From Roseovarius sp. TE539 (GTDB lineage Bacteria; Pseudomonadota; Alphaproteobacteria; Rhodobacterales; Rhodobacteraceae), in the NCBI RefSeq assembly GCF_003298505.1, contig NZ_QNGB01000025.1:1-51842 (forward strand): a stretch of DNA of 51,842 bases, in the 5' to 3' direction. A model generated the notes under the pieces. That model was given only the letters and a program-made list of their open reading frames with translations, did not search any database and had not been told where the DNA came from. Within the stretch, counting starts at the first letter, position 1, and each line of letters opens with the position of its first letter. Both the position numbers and the translations under genes were made by a program. Below are positions 33,012-44,425 of the stretch, in pieces.

Positions 33012-34172
33012 TCAGGCGGCGGCCCGCAGGCAGGCCACGAGTGCCGCTACGTCAAGAGGCACCGGGTTCGGTTTCATCGAGGACGCGCCTTGCGCCGCCC
33101 GTGCCACCACCCCGAATTCCGCCGGTTCCAGGCCCATCGCAGTCAGCCCGGGCAGCCCCTGCGCCCGGCTCCACGCCGCCAGTGCCGCCGGGACATCCCG
33201 GGGCGCGCTCACCTCAAGCGGCGCGGCCATCCACCCCAGAACCCGGGCCATTCGTGTCACGGCATCCGCATCGCGCAACCGCTCGGCATTCACCGAGAGA
33301 ACATGCGGCAGAAGTGAACCACAGACCGCACCGTGCGGTGCATCCGGCGCCATGCCGCCGATCACGCCGGCCAGACCGTGAACCGCGCCCAGTCCCGCCT
33401 GTGCCAGTGCGAGGCCGCCGCACAGGCTGACCCAGGCCATGCTGTCCCGCGCGCCCGGATCCTCCTCTTCCTCCATCAGCCGGATCAGGGCCGGCAGCGC
33501 CACGGGGATCGCCGCGGCACAAAGCGCGTCGCTCATCGGTGCGGCGCGGCTGCTCAGGAAAGGTTCGATCACCTGAGTCAGCGCATCCAGACCGGAGGCC
33601 AGGGTCACCGCGGGCGGCAATCCGTCGGTCAGCGCCGGATCAACGATCGCGAGGTCGGGCACCATACGCGTGTCACGAAGGCTGACCTTGCGGCGCGACC
33701 CCGGCACCCCGATTACCGCATTGCGCGTCACCTCGGCCCCGGTGCCGGCCGTGGTGGGCAGCGCAAGCATCGGCAGCGGCGCGACCTCCAGCGGCAAGGC
33801 ACGCCCCACGACCTCAAGATGGTCCATGATCGGGCGGCGGCCCGGAATCAACGCGGCCAGCGCCTTGCCTGTGTCCAGGACGGCGCCACCACCGATCGCG
33901 ACCACCAGGTCTGGGGTATGGCCGCGGGCATGCTCCAGCGCGGACTCGAGGGCCGGCAGGTCCGGCTCTCCCGGAGAGGAGACCGCCATCACGGCACAGC
34001 CTTCGCGGCGCAGCGCATCCATCAACCACGCGGCCCTTTCCGGTTCCCGCCCATGAACCAGCAGGGCGCGGCGCCCGAGACCCGCGGCCATCTCTGCCGC
34101 GTACTCCGCCTTTCCGCGACCGAAGATCAGCCGCCCGGGGGCAACCATGTCGAATGCGGTCAGGTCAGCCAC
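33012..34172 (-). CDS. Iron-containing alcohol dehydrogenase, group III
   Basis: This 386-residue Fe-ADH family enzyme carries the NAD(P)-binding segment VVAIGGGAVLDTGKALA and the motif LPTTAGTGAEVTRNAVI. In the second half are the metal-site residues SGLDALTQVIE, a His in GAVHGLAGVIGG, and another in PHGAVCGSLLPHVL. Family members oxidise or reduce diols, glycerol derivatives and aldehydes. Its coding region begins 10 bases after the glpK stop, so it is the last gene of the glycerol operon and may act on glycerol or an alternative polyol. The GTG at 34172 is preferred because it restores the usual length before LIFGRGK. An ATG at 34148 is the alternative. No strong ribosome-binding site is visible. 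Confidence 0.85.
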   Translation of the reverse strand: MADLTAFDMVAPGRLIFGRGKAEYAAEMAAGLGRRALLVHGREPERAAWLMDALRREGCAVMAVSSPGEPDLPALESALEHARGHTPDLVVAIGGGAVLDTGKALAALIPGRRPIMDHLEVVGRALPLEVAPLPMLALPTTAGTGAEVTRNAVIGVPGSRRKVSLRDTRMVPDLAIVDPALTDGLPPAVTLASGLDALTQVIEPFLSSRAAPMSDALCAAAIPVALPALIRLMEEEEDPGARDSMAWVSLCGGLALAQAGLGAVHGLAGVIGGMAPDAPHGAVCGSLLPHVLSVNAERLRDADAVTRMARVLGWMAAPLEVSAPRDVPAALAAWSRAQGLPGLTAMGLEPAEFGVVARAAQGASSMKPNPVPLDVAALVACLRAAA

Positions 34173-34182
34173 GCCGCGCCGC

Positions 34183-35679
34183 TCAGAAGGCCAGCGTCGA
34201 TTGCACGGCGCGTTGCCATGCACCGTATTTCGCATCGCGCAGCGAAGCGTCCATAGACGGGGTGAACTGGCGTTCCAGCGCCCAGGTCTTGGCGAAATCC
34301 GCCTGCTCGGGATAAACCCCGGCACGCATTCCCGCCAGCCACGCGGCGCCAAGCGCGGTGGTCTCCAGGACCTCGGGCCGGTCCACGGGCGCGTCGATGA
34401 TATCGGCCAGGAACTGCATCGCCCAGTCCGAGGCGCTCATGCCGCCATCCACGCGCAGCGTGGCGACCTCGGCACGACCCGCCTCGCCGGCCCAGTCCGC
34501 CTTCATCGCCTCCAGCAGGTCGCGGGTCTGATACCCGACGCTTTCCAGCGCCGCGCGGGCCATTTCCGCCGGGCCGGTGTTGCGCGTCAGTCCGAACACT
34601 GCACCGCGGCAATCGGGCCGCCAGTAGGGCGCGCCAAGCCCGGTGAAGGCGGGCACCAGCATGACCTCCTGCGCCACATCGGCCTTCTCGGCCAATGGCT
34701 GCGTTTCGGCGGCCGTGCGGATCAGGCCCAGCCCGTCACGCAGCCACTGCACCACCGCACCGGCAATGAAGATCGAGCCCTCCAGCGCATAGGTCGTCTG
34801 CCCGTCGAGCTGATAGGCGATGGTGGTCAGAAGCCGGTTTTCCGAGTTCACAGGCACGGTCCCGGTATTGAGCAGGGCAAAGCAGCCTGTCCCGTAGGTG
34901 GATTTGAGCATGCCGGGGCTGAAACAGGCCTGCCCGACAGTCGCCGCCTGCTGATCCCCGGCCACGCCCAGGATCGGCAGCTCCGCCCCGAAAAGATCCG
35001 CCCGGGTCCTGCCGAATTCGGCGGCGCAGTCGCGCACCTCCGGCAACATCGCTTCGGGAATGTCCAGAAGATCGCAGATGGTTGTGGACCACCGCCCCTT
35101 GCGGATATCGTAAAGCAGGGTACGGGCGGCATTGGTGGCATCGGTGGCATGTACCCGTCCGCCGGTCAGCTTCCAGATCAGGTAGCAATCCACGGTGCCG
35201 AAAAGCAGCTCGCCCCTCTCGGCCCGGGCGCGGGCGCCCTCGACATTGTCGAGGATCCACTTGAGTTTGGTGCCCGAAAAATAGGGATCCAGCAAAAGAC
35301 CGGTGCGTTCGGTCACCATGGGCTCGTGCCCGGCATCGCGCAGCGTGCGGCAGGTCTCGGCGGTGCGGCGGTCCTGCCAGACGATGGCGTTCTGCACCGG
35401 CTTGCCGGTCTCGCGGTCCCAGACAATCGTTGTCTCGCGCTGGTTGGTGATGCCGACCGCGGCGATATCGGCCGCCGTCAAGCCGGCCCGTTCGATCACC
35501 TCGCGGCAGGTGCCGGCGGTGGTCGACCACAGGTCGGCCGGATCATGCTCCACCCAGCCGGACCTTGGATAATGTTGCTGAAATTCCTCCTGCGCGGTGG
35601 CCAGAAGCTTCATTCCGGCATCGAAAATGATCGCGCGGCTCGATGTCGTGCCCTGATCGATGGCAAGGATATGGGTCAT
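34183..35679 (-). CDS. glpK: Glycerol kinase GlpK
   Basis: This 498-residue FGGY-family kinase starts [17 protein letters not shown] and includes [19 protein letters not shown]. The FGGY signature region is [17 protein letters not shown] ([20 protein letters not shown]). The second conserved region is [20 protein letters not shown]. Its length and motifs match GlpK exactly. It phosphorylates glycerol delivered by the ABC transporter encoded upstream. It is separated from glpV by 125 bases containing two strong hairpins, so its level may be set lower than that of the binding protein. Confidence 0.97.
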   Translation of the reverse strand: MTHILAIDQGTTSSRAIIFDAGMKLLATAQEEFQQHYPRSGWVEHDPADLWSTTAGTCREVIERAGLTAADIAAVGITNQRETTIVWDRETGKPVQNAIVWQDRRTAETCRTLRDAGHEPMVTERTGLLLDPYFSGTKLKWILDNVEGARARAERGELLFGTVDCYLIWKLTGGRVHATDATNAARTLLYDIRKGRWSTTICDLLDIPEAMLPEVRDCAAEFGRTRADLFGAELPILGVAGDQQAATVGQACFSPGMLKSTYGTGCFALLNTGTVPVNSENRLLTTIAYQLDGQTTYALEGSIFIAGAVVQWLRDGLGLIRTAAETQPLAEKADVAQEVMLVPAFTGLGAPYWRPDCRGAVFGLTRNTGPAEMARAALESVGYQTRDLLEAMKADWAGEAGRAEVATLRVDGGMSASDWAMQFLADIIDAPVDRPEVLETTALGAAWLAGMRAGVYPEQADFAKTWALERQFTPSMDASLRDAKYGAWQRAVQSTLAF

Positions 35680-35710
35680 TTCTAGGCTGCCGCTCCGGTA
35701 TGGTCACAGG

Positions 35711-35741
35711 CCGGGCGGCGCATGCAGTACGCGCCGCCCGG
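35711..35741 (-). terminator. Strong hairpin upstream of glpK
   Basis: A perfect 11-base inverted repeat (CCGGGCGGCGC at 35711-35721, GCGCCGCCCGG at 35731-35741) with a 9-base loop lies between glpV and glpK. It lacks a U-run and probably acts as an attenuator or message-stabilising structure together with the next hairpin. Confidence 0.65.
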
Positions 35742-35773
35742 AGGGTCGTTTCGAGGTAAGTGATACCGCGAAG

Positions 35774-35795
35774 GCCGGGGCCTGTCGGCCCCGGC
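35774..35795 (-). terminator. Hairpin after glpV stop
   Basis: A perfect 9-base inverted repeat (GCCGGGGCC at 35774-35782, GGCCCCGGC at 35787-35795) with a TGTC loop lies 9 bases beyond the glpV stop. It would protect the 3' end of the binding-protein message and partly terminate before glpK. Confidence 0.65.
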
Positions 35796-35804
35796 GGTGC
35801 TGCA

Positions 35805-37520
<1,716 letters not shown>

Positions 37521-37560
37521 GCTGTTGTTCCTCCCTAGACAGAACCTTGGTTTGCGTGGA

Positions 37561-37583
37561 CGCGCCCGGACCGTCCGGGCGCG
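37561..37583 (-). terminator. Hairpin between glpU and glpV
   Basis: A perfect 10-base inverted repeat (CGCGCCCGGA at 37561-37570, TCCGGGCGCG at 37574-37583) with a CCG loop lies 13 bases after the glpU stop. It is a probable attenuator or RNA-processing structure that separates glpV expression from the permease message. Confidence 0.6.
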
Positions 37584-37596
37584 CGTTGTGGCCCGA

Positions 37597-37869
37597 TCAG
37601 ACCCAGCGGAAGACCGCCGCGGCATAGATCAGGCAGACGATCAACGCCCCCCATTGCGGGGCGCTGAGAAGCCCGAGCCAGGCCAGGTTGATGAAGGCCG
37701 AGCCCAGAAGCGTTATGAAAAGCCGGTCGCCGCGCGTCGTCTCGATGCGCAGGATGCCCTTGCGCGGGGTTTCCGGGTACCGCGCGGCGAGGATCGTGAA
37801 GATGATCAGCAGCGACGCGATCACCGCGAAGAAGGCGGCCGTTGGCCATGTCCATGCCATCCAGTCCAT
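37597..37869 (-). CDS. glpU: Small membrane subunit GlpU (DUF2160)
   Basis: This 90-residue protein has an N-terminal helix (WTWPTAAFFAVIASLLIIFT), a charged middle loop (PETPRKGILRIETTRGDRLF) and two C-terminal hydrophobic segments. This is the DUF2160 plan of the small GlpU protein always found in glpSTPQUV operons. Its precise role in glycerol import is not established, and it is probably an accessory of the permease complex. It is 18 bases downstream of glpQ. Confidence 0.92.
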   Translation of the reverse strand: MDWMAWTWPTAAFFAVIASLLIIFTILAARYPETPRKGILRIETTRGDRLFITLLGSAFINLAWLGLLSAPQWGALIVCLIYAAAVFRWV

Positions 37870-37887
37870 GTCGTATCCTCTCGTTGA

Positions 37888-38708
<821 letters not shown>

Positions 38709-38709
<1 letters not shown>

Positions 38710-39581
38710 CACACGCCCCCCTGTTTATCGAGATTGGTCATCACCGTGTAGAACACCCAGCTGATCGCGAGGATCACGAGGAAATACATGATCGAAAAGG
38801 CGGCGGCGGGTCCGAGGTCGAACTGCCCCAGTGCCATCTTCACCAGGTCGATGGACAGGAAGGTGGTGGCGTTGCCCGGCCCCCCGCCGGTGACCACGAA
38901 GGGCTCGGTATAGATCTTGAAGCTGTCCATGAACCTCAGCAGGATCGCGATGGTCAGAACCCCCGACATCTTGGGCAACTCGATGTAGCGGAACACCTTC
39001 CAGCGGCTCGCCTGGTCGATCCGCGCCGCCTGGTAGTAGGCGTCGGGGATGGATTTCAGCCCCGCGAAGGCCAACAGCGCAATCAGCGACGTCCAGTGCC
39101 AGACATCCATCACGATCAACGTGATCCATGCATCCAACGCGTCCTGCGTGTAGTTGTAATCAATCCCGATCGCATCCAGCGTGTAGCCCAGCAGGCCGAT
39201 ATCCACGCGTCCGAAAATCTGCCAGATGGTACCGACAACGTTCCACGGGATCAGAAGCGGCAGCGACATCGTGACCAGGCAGAAGGTGGACCAGAAACCG
39301 CTCTTTGGCATGTTGAGCGCCACGAAGATCCCCAGCGGCACCTGGATCGCCAGGATGATGCCGGTGAACAGCGCCTGTCGTCCGAGGGCGCTGTGCATGC
39401 GCTCCGAGGTCAGGATATCCTCGAACCAGACCAGACCCGCCCAGAAGAACTGGTTCTGCCCGAAACTGTCCTGCACGGAATAGTTGACCACCGTCATCAG
39501 CGGAATGATCGCCGAAAAGGAGACCAGCACCAGCACCGGCAGAACCAGGAACCACGCTTTCTGATTGACCGTCTTTTCCAT
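38709..39581 (-). CDS. glpP: Glycerol ABC transporter permease GlpP
   Basis: This 290-residue permease has helix 1 in AWFLVLPVLVLVSFSAIIPL and the EAA loop in YYQAARIDQASRWKVFRYIE. Conserved VVTGGGPGNAT near residue 230 is typical of MalF-like carbohydrate permeases. It is coupled to glpT upstream (TAATG) and to glpQ downstream (TGATG). It is the partner of GlpQ in the glycerol importer. Confidence 0.93.
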
Positions 39582-40678
39582 TATGCCGCCCCCCCGTTCG
39601 CCGGCCCCGACGGCGTTACGCGCCAGTCGTCCGCATAGATATTTGTGCCCTCCGGGGCGAAGCTGACCCGCGTCATGTCAGGCGAGATCTCGGCGCCCTC
39701 GGGCATGATCACGTTTATCTCCGTGCCGAAGAAATCCGTGCGCACCACCTTGTGGCGGCCCACGTCCTCGACGCGCTTCACACGCACGGCCAACCCGTCC
39801 TCACCCCCGGTCAGGCGGGTGAACTCGGGCCGCACGCCAAGCTGTACACGCCCGGAAAGCGCCTCGTAGCGCCCGCCAAGCGGCAATTCGATGCCGTCGA
39901 TCACCGCGTGATCGCCTTTCACCGTGGCCTCCAGCACGTTCATGCCGGGGCTGCCGATGAAATAGCCGACAAAGGTGTGCTCGGGCCGCTCGAACAGTTC
40001 CTGAGGCGTGCCCATCTGCACGACCCGCCCGTCATGCATGACCACCACCTTGTCGGCAAAGGTCAGCGCCTCGGTCTGGTCGTGAGTGACATAGATCATC
40101 GTATGCCCGAACTCGTGATGCAGCGCCTTGAGCTGGGTGCGCAGCTCCCATTTCATGTGCGGGTCGATCACCGTCAGCGGCTCGTCGAACAAAAGGGCGT
40201 TCACATCCTCGCGCACCATGCCGCGCCCAAGGCTGATCTTCTGCTTGGCATCCGCCGTCAGGCCCCGCGCCTTGCGGTTCAGCTCGGACTCCATGCCGAT
40301 CATCCGCGCGATCGCCTGGACCCGTTCGGCCACGTAGCTGGCCGAGGCGCCGCGGTTGCGCAGCGGGAACGCCAGGTTGTCGCGCACGCTCATCGTGTCG
40401 TAGACCACCGGAAACTGGAAAACCTGGGCGATGTTGCGCGCCGCCGTCGGCTCATTGGTGACGTCGCGGTCATTGAACAGGATCCGCCCCTGGCTGGGAT
40501 GCAAAAGGCCCGAGATGATGTTGAGCAGCGTGGACTTGCCGCAGCCCGAGGCACCCAGCAGGGCGTAGGCTTCGCCGTCCACCCAGTCGTGGTTGAGTTC
40601 CTTCAGGGCATAATCGGCCTCGCCGGTCGGGTTCGGCAAGTAGGAATGCGCCAGGTTGTCGAGTGTGATCTTCGCCAT
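39581..40678 (-). CDS. glpT: Glycerol ABC transporter ATPase GlpT
   Basis: This 365-residue ATPase has Walker A GASGCGKST (about 42-50). The segment that should be the LSGGQ signature reads LTADAKQKISLGRGMVR, a non-canonical sequence. Walker B follows as ALLFDEPLTVID, then the H-loop in YVTHDQTEAL. I recall the same altered signature in GlpT of related operons. The C-terminal domain is TOBE-like. It pairs with GlpS, which has a normal signature, so the two ATPases probably form an asymmetric heterodimer with one degenerate site. Confidence 0.93.
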   Translation of the reverse strand: MAKITLDNLAHSYLPNPTGEADYALKELNHDWVDGEAYALLGASGCGKSTLLNIISGLLHPSQGRILFNDRDVTNEPTAARNIAQVFQFPVVYDTMSVRDNLAFPLRNRGASASYVAERVQAIARMIGMESELNRKARGLTADAKQKISLGRGMVREDVNALLFDEPLTVIDPHMKWELRTQLKALHHEFGHTMIYVTHDQTEALTFADKVVVMHDGRVVQMGTPQELFERPEHTFVGYFIGSPGMNVLEATVKGDHAVIDGIELPLGGRYEALSGRVQLGVRPEFTRLTGGEDGLAVRVKRVEDVGRHKVVRTDFFGTEINVIMPEGAEISPDMTRVSFAPEGTNIYADDWRVTPSGPANGGAA

Positions 40679-40692
40679 TTCCGTCCCCTCCC

Positions 40693-41781
40693 TCAGGCTG
40701 CCTGGGCATAGGACGCGGGCGCCACAAGCGCACCGTCCTCGGCAAATACATAGACATGCGCGGGATCCAGGTAGACCTGAAGCTGCCGGCCGAGTTCAAG
40801 GTTGCGTACCCCGTGGACCAGACCGACCCAGCGTTCCCCGTGATGATCGAGATGAACAAAGGTCTCGGACCCGGTTATTTCGGTCACGGCCAGCTTGGCG
40901 GTGAATTCCAGCGCCGGAACGTCAGGGCGCTCCAGTTCCAGGTGGTTGGGCCTGAACCCGGCCAGATAGGCACCGTCGGCAAGCGATCCCAGGCTCCCCT
41001 TGGCGTCGGCTGACTGACCGTCGCCGAACATCAGCCGGCCACCGGATTTCCGGACCTTGAGAAAATTCATCGGCGGATCGGAAAACACCCGTGCCGTGGT
41101 GGCATCGACGGGGCGGCGGTACACATCGGTGGTGGGGCCGAACTGCGTCACGCGCCCCTCCCACAAGGTTGCCGTGTTGCCACCCAGAAGCAACGCTTCC
41201 TCGGGTTCGGTCGTGGCATAAACGAAAATGCTGCCGGCCTCCTCGAAAATCCGCGGGATCTCGGCACGCAGTTCCTCACGAAGCTTGTAATCGAGATTCG
41301 CCAGCGGCTCATCCAGAAGCACCAGCCCGGCATCCTTGACAAGGGCACGCGCCAGCGCACAGCGCTGCTGCTGACCGCCCGACAGTTCCAGCGGCTTGCG
41401 GTCCAGCATCGGGGTCAGCTGCATCAGGTCGGCGGTCTTCTTCACAGCCGCGTCGATCTCGGCCGATGATTTGCCGAGAAGGCGCATCGGGGAGGCGATA
41501 TTGTCATAGACGGTCATCGACGGGTAGTTGATGAACTGCTGATAGACCATCGCGACCTTGCGGTCCTGCACGCGCATTCCGGTCACATCCTCACCTTGCC
41601 ACAGGATCCGGCCAGTCTCGGGCGCGTCCAGCCCCGCCATCAGGCGCATCAGCGAGGTCTTGCCGGAAAGCGTCGGGCCCAGAAGGACATTCATCGTGCC
41701 TTTTTCGAGCGTCAGGTCGGTCGGGTGGATATGCACCTGCCCCGCGACCACCTTCGATACGCCCTCAAGTGCCAGCGTCAT
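40693..41781 (-). CDS. glpS: Glycerol ABC transporter ATPase GlpS
   Basis: This 362-residue ATPase has Walker A GPTLSGKTS, which is unusual in the middle. The signature is LSGGQQQRCALARAL and Walker B is LVLLDEPLANLD. The H-loop position reads VYATTEPEEALLLGG, with Thr-Glu in place of the His-Asp usually found. The start overlaps the glpD stop (ATGA). It works with GlpT in the glycerol importer. The missing H-loop His together with GlpT's odd signature suggests each ATPase supplies complementary parts of the active site. Confidence 0.93.
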   Translation of the reverse strand: MTLALEGVSKVVAGQVHIHPTDLTLEKGTMNVLLGPTLSGKTSLMRLMAGLDAPETGRILWQGEDVTGMRVQDRKVAMVYQQFINYPSMTVYDNIASPMRLLGKSSAEIDAAVKKTADLMQLTPMLDRKPLELSGGQQQRCALARALVKDAGLVLLDEPLANLDYKLREELRAEIPRIFEEAGSIFVYATTEPEEALLLGGNTATLWEGRVTQFGPTTDVYRRPVDATTARVFSDPPMNFLKVRKSGGRLMFGDGQSADAKGSLGSLADGAYLAGFRPNHLELERPDVPALEFTAKLAVTEITGSETFVHLDHHGERWVGLVHGVRNLELGRQLQVYLDPAHVYVFAEDGALVAPASYAQAA

Positions 41782-43391
41782 TGCACGGCCTCCCTTTTCG
41801 CCGCCGGGGCATCGCCTCGCCGGTCCCTCATCCATGCCTCGAGCGCGCCAATCTCCTCCGCGCGCATCTTCAGCCCCAGTTTGGTACGGCGCCACACCAC
41901 GTCATCGGCACTCAGCGCGTATTCACGATCCATGAGCCAGGCCACTTCGCTTCCGGTGAGCGTGGCGCCGAAATCAGGGCCAAGATCCGCAGCTTCGCTT
42001 GCGTCGCCCAGCATTTCCACGGACTCGGTGCCATAGGCACGCACCAGGCGCGCGGCCCAGGCATCGTCGAGAAACCCGAACCGGTCCAACAAACGTTCCT
42101 TGAGGGCCGACACGCCGTCAACGTCGAAATCACCCCCCGGAAGCGCAACACCCGCGGTCCACGCCCCGCCCTTGCCGGGAAAGAACGGGGTCAGCTGTGC
42201 CATCGCGGCCTCGGCCAGCTTGCGGTAAGTGGTGATCTTGCCCCCGAACACGTTGAGCAACGGCGCGCCGCCCTCGTCGTTCAGTTTGAGGACATAATCG
42301 CGCGTTGCGGCCGTTGCCGATTTTGCCCCGTCATCGTAAAGCGGCCGAACCCCCGAATAGGTCCAGACGATATCGTCGCGCGTCACCGGCCGTGCGAAAT
42401 ATTCCGACGCGAACCGGCACAGGTATTCCGCCTCTTCGGGGGTGCATTCAGGACGTGTGTTCACATCCTCGTGTTCCGCGTCCGTGGTCCCGATCAGGGT
42501 GAAGTCCCCTTCGTAGGGGATCGCGAAGATGATCCGTCCGTCGGTCCCCTGGAAGAAGTAACACTTGTCATGATCATAAAGCTTGCGGGTCACGATATGG
42601 CTGCCGCGCACCAAACGCACGCCTTCCGTGGCGTTGACGCGGATGGTGTTGCGGATCACGTTCTCCACCCACGGTCCGCCGGCATTGACCAATGCCTTGG
42701 CCCGCACGTTGCGCTCGTTACCGGTTTCGGTGTCGCGAAGGCGCACTGTCCAGAGTTCCCCGGCGTCGCGCTCGGCCGAAACGACCTGCGTGCGCGTATT
42801 GATCGTCGCGCCCTTGGCTTCGGCATCTCGCGCGTTCAGGACCACGAGCCGCGAATCCTCGATCCAGCAATCCGAATACTCGTATGCCTTGCGGAACTTT
42901 TCCTTGAGCGGCCTGCCCGCCGGATCCGTTGAAAGATCAAGCGTCGAACTTGCGGGCAGGATCTTGCGCCCGCCCAGATGATCGTACAGCAACAAACCGA
43001 GCCGGATCAGCCAGGCCGGGCGCCGCCCGTGCATCCACGGCATCACCATGCTGAGCAGTTTCGAGGTCGGCGTCTCCGCCTCGAACCGCATCTCGCGGTG
43101 ATAGGGAAGGACAAAGCGCATCGGCCAGCTTATGTGCGGCATCGCGCGCAGCAATGTCTCGCGCTCGATCAACGCCTCGCGCACCAGCCGCAGTTCGAAA
43201 TATTCAAGGTAGCGCAGACCACCGTGAAACAGCTTGGTCGACGCCGAAGATGTGGCCGAAGCCAGATCGTTCATCTCGGCAAGCTCGACCTTCAGGCCCC
43301 GGCCCGCCGCATCACGGGCGATGCCGCAGCCGTTTATGCCGCCGCCGATCACGAACAGATCGCAGATATCGTCCTTCTCCCCTGACGACAC
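41778..43391 (-). CDS. glpD: Glycerol-3-phosphate dehydrogenase GlpD
   Basis: This 537-residue FAD enzyme of the respiratory type has the FAD fold LFVIGGGINGCGIARDAAGR at about 11-30. The motif SSASTKLFHGGLRYLEYFE is diagnostic of GlpD, and GGKITTYRKLAEAA occurs later. It oxidises glycerol-3-phosphate to dihydroxyacetone phosphate, passing electrons to quinone, at the inner face of the membrane. The GTG at 43391 is preferred: AGGGAGGAGG lies 5 bases upstream and the family begins just there. It is the first gene of the glycerol operon and diverges from glpR. Confidence 0.96.
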   Translation of the reverse strand: MSSGEKDDICDLFVIGGGINGCGIARDAAGRGLKVELAEMNDLASATSSASTKLFHGGLRYLEYFELRLVREALIERETLLRAMPHISWPMRFVLPYHREMRFEAETPTSKLLSMVMPWMHGRRPAWLIRLGLLLYDHLGGRKILPASSTLDLSTDPAGRPLKEKFRKAYEYSDCWIEDSRLVVLNARDAEAKGATINTRTQVVSAERDAGELWTVRLRDTETGNERNVRAKALVNAGGPWVENVIRNTIRVNATEGVRLVRGSHIVTRKLYDHDKCYFFQGTDGRIIFAIPYEGDFTLIGTTDAEHEDVNTRPECTPEEAEYLCRFASEYFARPVTRDDIVWTYSGVRPLYDDGAKSATAATRDYVLKLNDEGGAPLLNVFGGKITTYRKLAEAAMAQLTPFFPGKGGAWTAGVALPGGDFDVDGVSALKERLLDRFGFLDDAWAARLVRAYGTESVEMLGDASEAADLGPDFGATLTGSEVAWLMDREYALSADDVVWRRTKLGLKMRAEEIGALEAWMRDRRGDAPAAKREAVQ

Positions 43392-43396
43392 CGAAG

Positions 43397-43406
43397 CCTC
43401 CTCCCT
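43397..43406 (-). promoter_or_regulatory. Ribosome-binding site fixing the GTG start of glpD
   Basis: AGGGAGGAGG on the minus strand, 5 bases before the GTG at 43391, is a near-perfect anti-16S match and outweighs the ATG at 43430. Confidence 0.75.
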
Positions 43407-43624
43407 CAGATGTGAGCGCAAACGAAGCACAAGGCGTCACAACAAGTCAAGCACGAAAGTTCGTTTATTTTCTATTTTGCGCCTCCGGCCCGACAATCGG
43501 CCTTCGGATCCCGGCCATTCCGCAGTAATCCCGAGGTTTCTTCACGTAGTCTTGCTTTTCGCCAGAAAACGAACATAATCGAAAATGCCGGCCGGGCGCC
43601 GGTGCACCACCCGGGGGCCGCCAG
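43407..43624. promoter_or_regulatory. glpD/glpR divergent promoter with GlpR-like boxes
   Basis: An inverted repeat ACGAA-AG-TTCGT occurs at 43453-43464. Near glpR, GAAAACGAAC (43565-43574) is followed by TCGAAAATG (43579-43587), and another AAACGAAG lies near 43421-43428. CGAA/TTCG-rich direct and inverted motifs are the sort bound by DeoR-type GlpR. They lie on both sides of the gap, so one regulator may control both directions. Confidence 0.55.
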
Positions 43625-44425
43625 ATGTCAACTTCTTTCCGAAAACCCGACATCCTTGAAATCGCCCGTGCCGAAGGCAAGGTCACCGTCGAAGGGCTGG
43701 CCGAGCGTTTCGACGTCACCGTCCAGACCATACGCCGCGACCTGACCGAACTGGCCAATGCCGGAAAACTGGAGCGCGTTCATGGCGGGGCGATCCTGCC
43801 TTCCGGGGTCACGAACATCCTTTACGAGGAACGCCGGCGCCTCAACGAGACGGCAAAATCCACCATCGCCCGTGCCTGCGCCGCCGAGATTCCCGATGAC
43901 GCCTCGGTTTTTCTGGATATCGGCACCACGACCGAGGCCGTGGCGCGTGAACTCATGGACCACCGCAACCTTCTGGTGGTGACCAACAACATGAATGTCG
44001 CCGCCATCCTCCAGGCCAATCCCGACTTCGAGATCGTCGTCGCCGGAGGCATGCTGCGCCGCGCCGACAACGGGCTGGTCGGCAACCTGACGGCGCGCAC
44101 AATCGAGAATTTCAAGTTCGACGTGGCGGTGCTGGGCTGTTCGGCGCTCGACGTGGATGGCGATCTTCTGGATTTCGACACTCAGGAGGTCGTCGTCGGA
44201 CAGACCCTGCTCACCCGATCGCGCGAAGTGTTCGTTGTCGCCGATCATTCAAAATTCACCCGCGGCGCGCCGGTGCGGATCGGATCTTTGCGGGATGTCC
44301 ACCGTTTTTTCACTGACCGACCCGTGGCCGACCCGCTGGCAACCCGCTGCGCGGGCTGGGGCACGGCGGTTCATGTCGCCACACCCCCCGAAGAAGAGAA
44401 GGGGGCCACCGCTCAGCTTCCGTAA
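43625..44425 (+). CDS. glpR: DeoR-family repressor GlpR
   Basis: This 266-residue regulator has an N-terminal DeoR helix-turn-helix (GKVTVEGLAERFDVTVQTIR, then RDLTELANAGKLERVHGGA). The sugar-phosphate sensor domain contains FLDIGTTTEAVARELM and VADHSKFTRGAPVRIG, as in GlpR. It should repress the glycerol genes until glycerol-3-phosphate accumulates. It is divergent from glpD and overlaps the convergent dacB gene by 13 bases at its 3' end. Confidence 0.94.
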   Translation: MSTSFRKPDILEIARAEGKVTVEGLAERFDVTVQTIRRDLTELANAGKLERVHGGAILPSGVTNILYEERRRLNETAKSTIARACAAEIPDDASVFLDIGTTTEAVARELMDHRNLLVVTNNMNVAAILQANPDFEIVVAGGMLRRADNGLVGNLTARTIENFKFDVAVLGCSALDVDGDLLDFDTQEVVVGQTLLTRSREVFVVADHSKFTRGAPVRIGSLRDVHRFFTDRPVADPLATRCAGWGTAVHVATPPEEEKGATAQLP

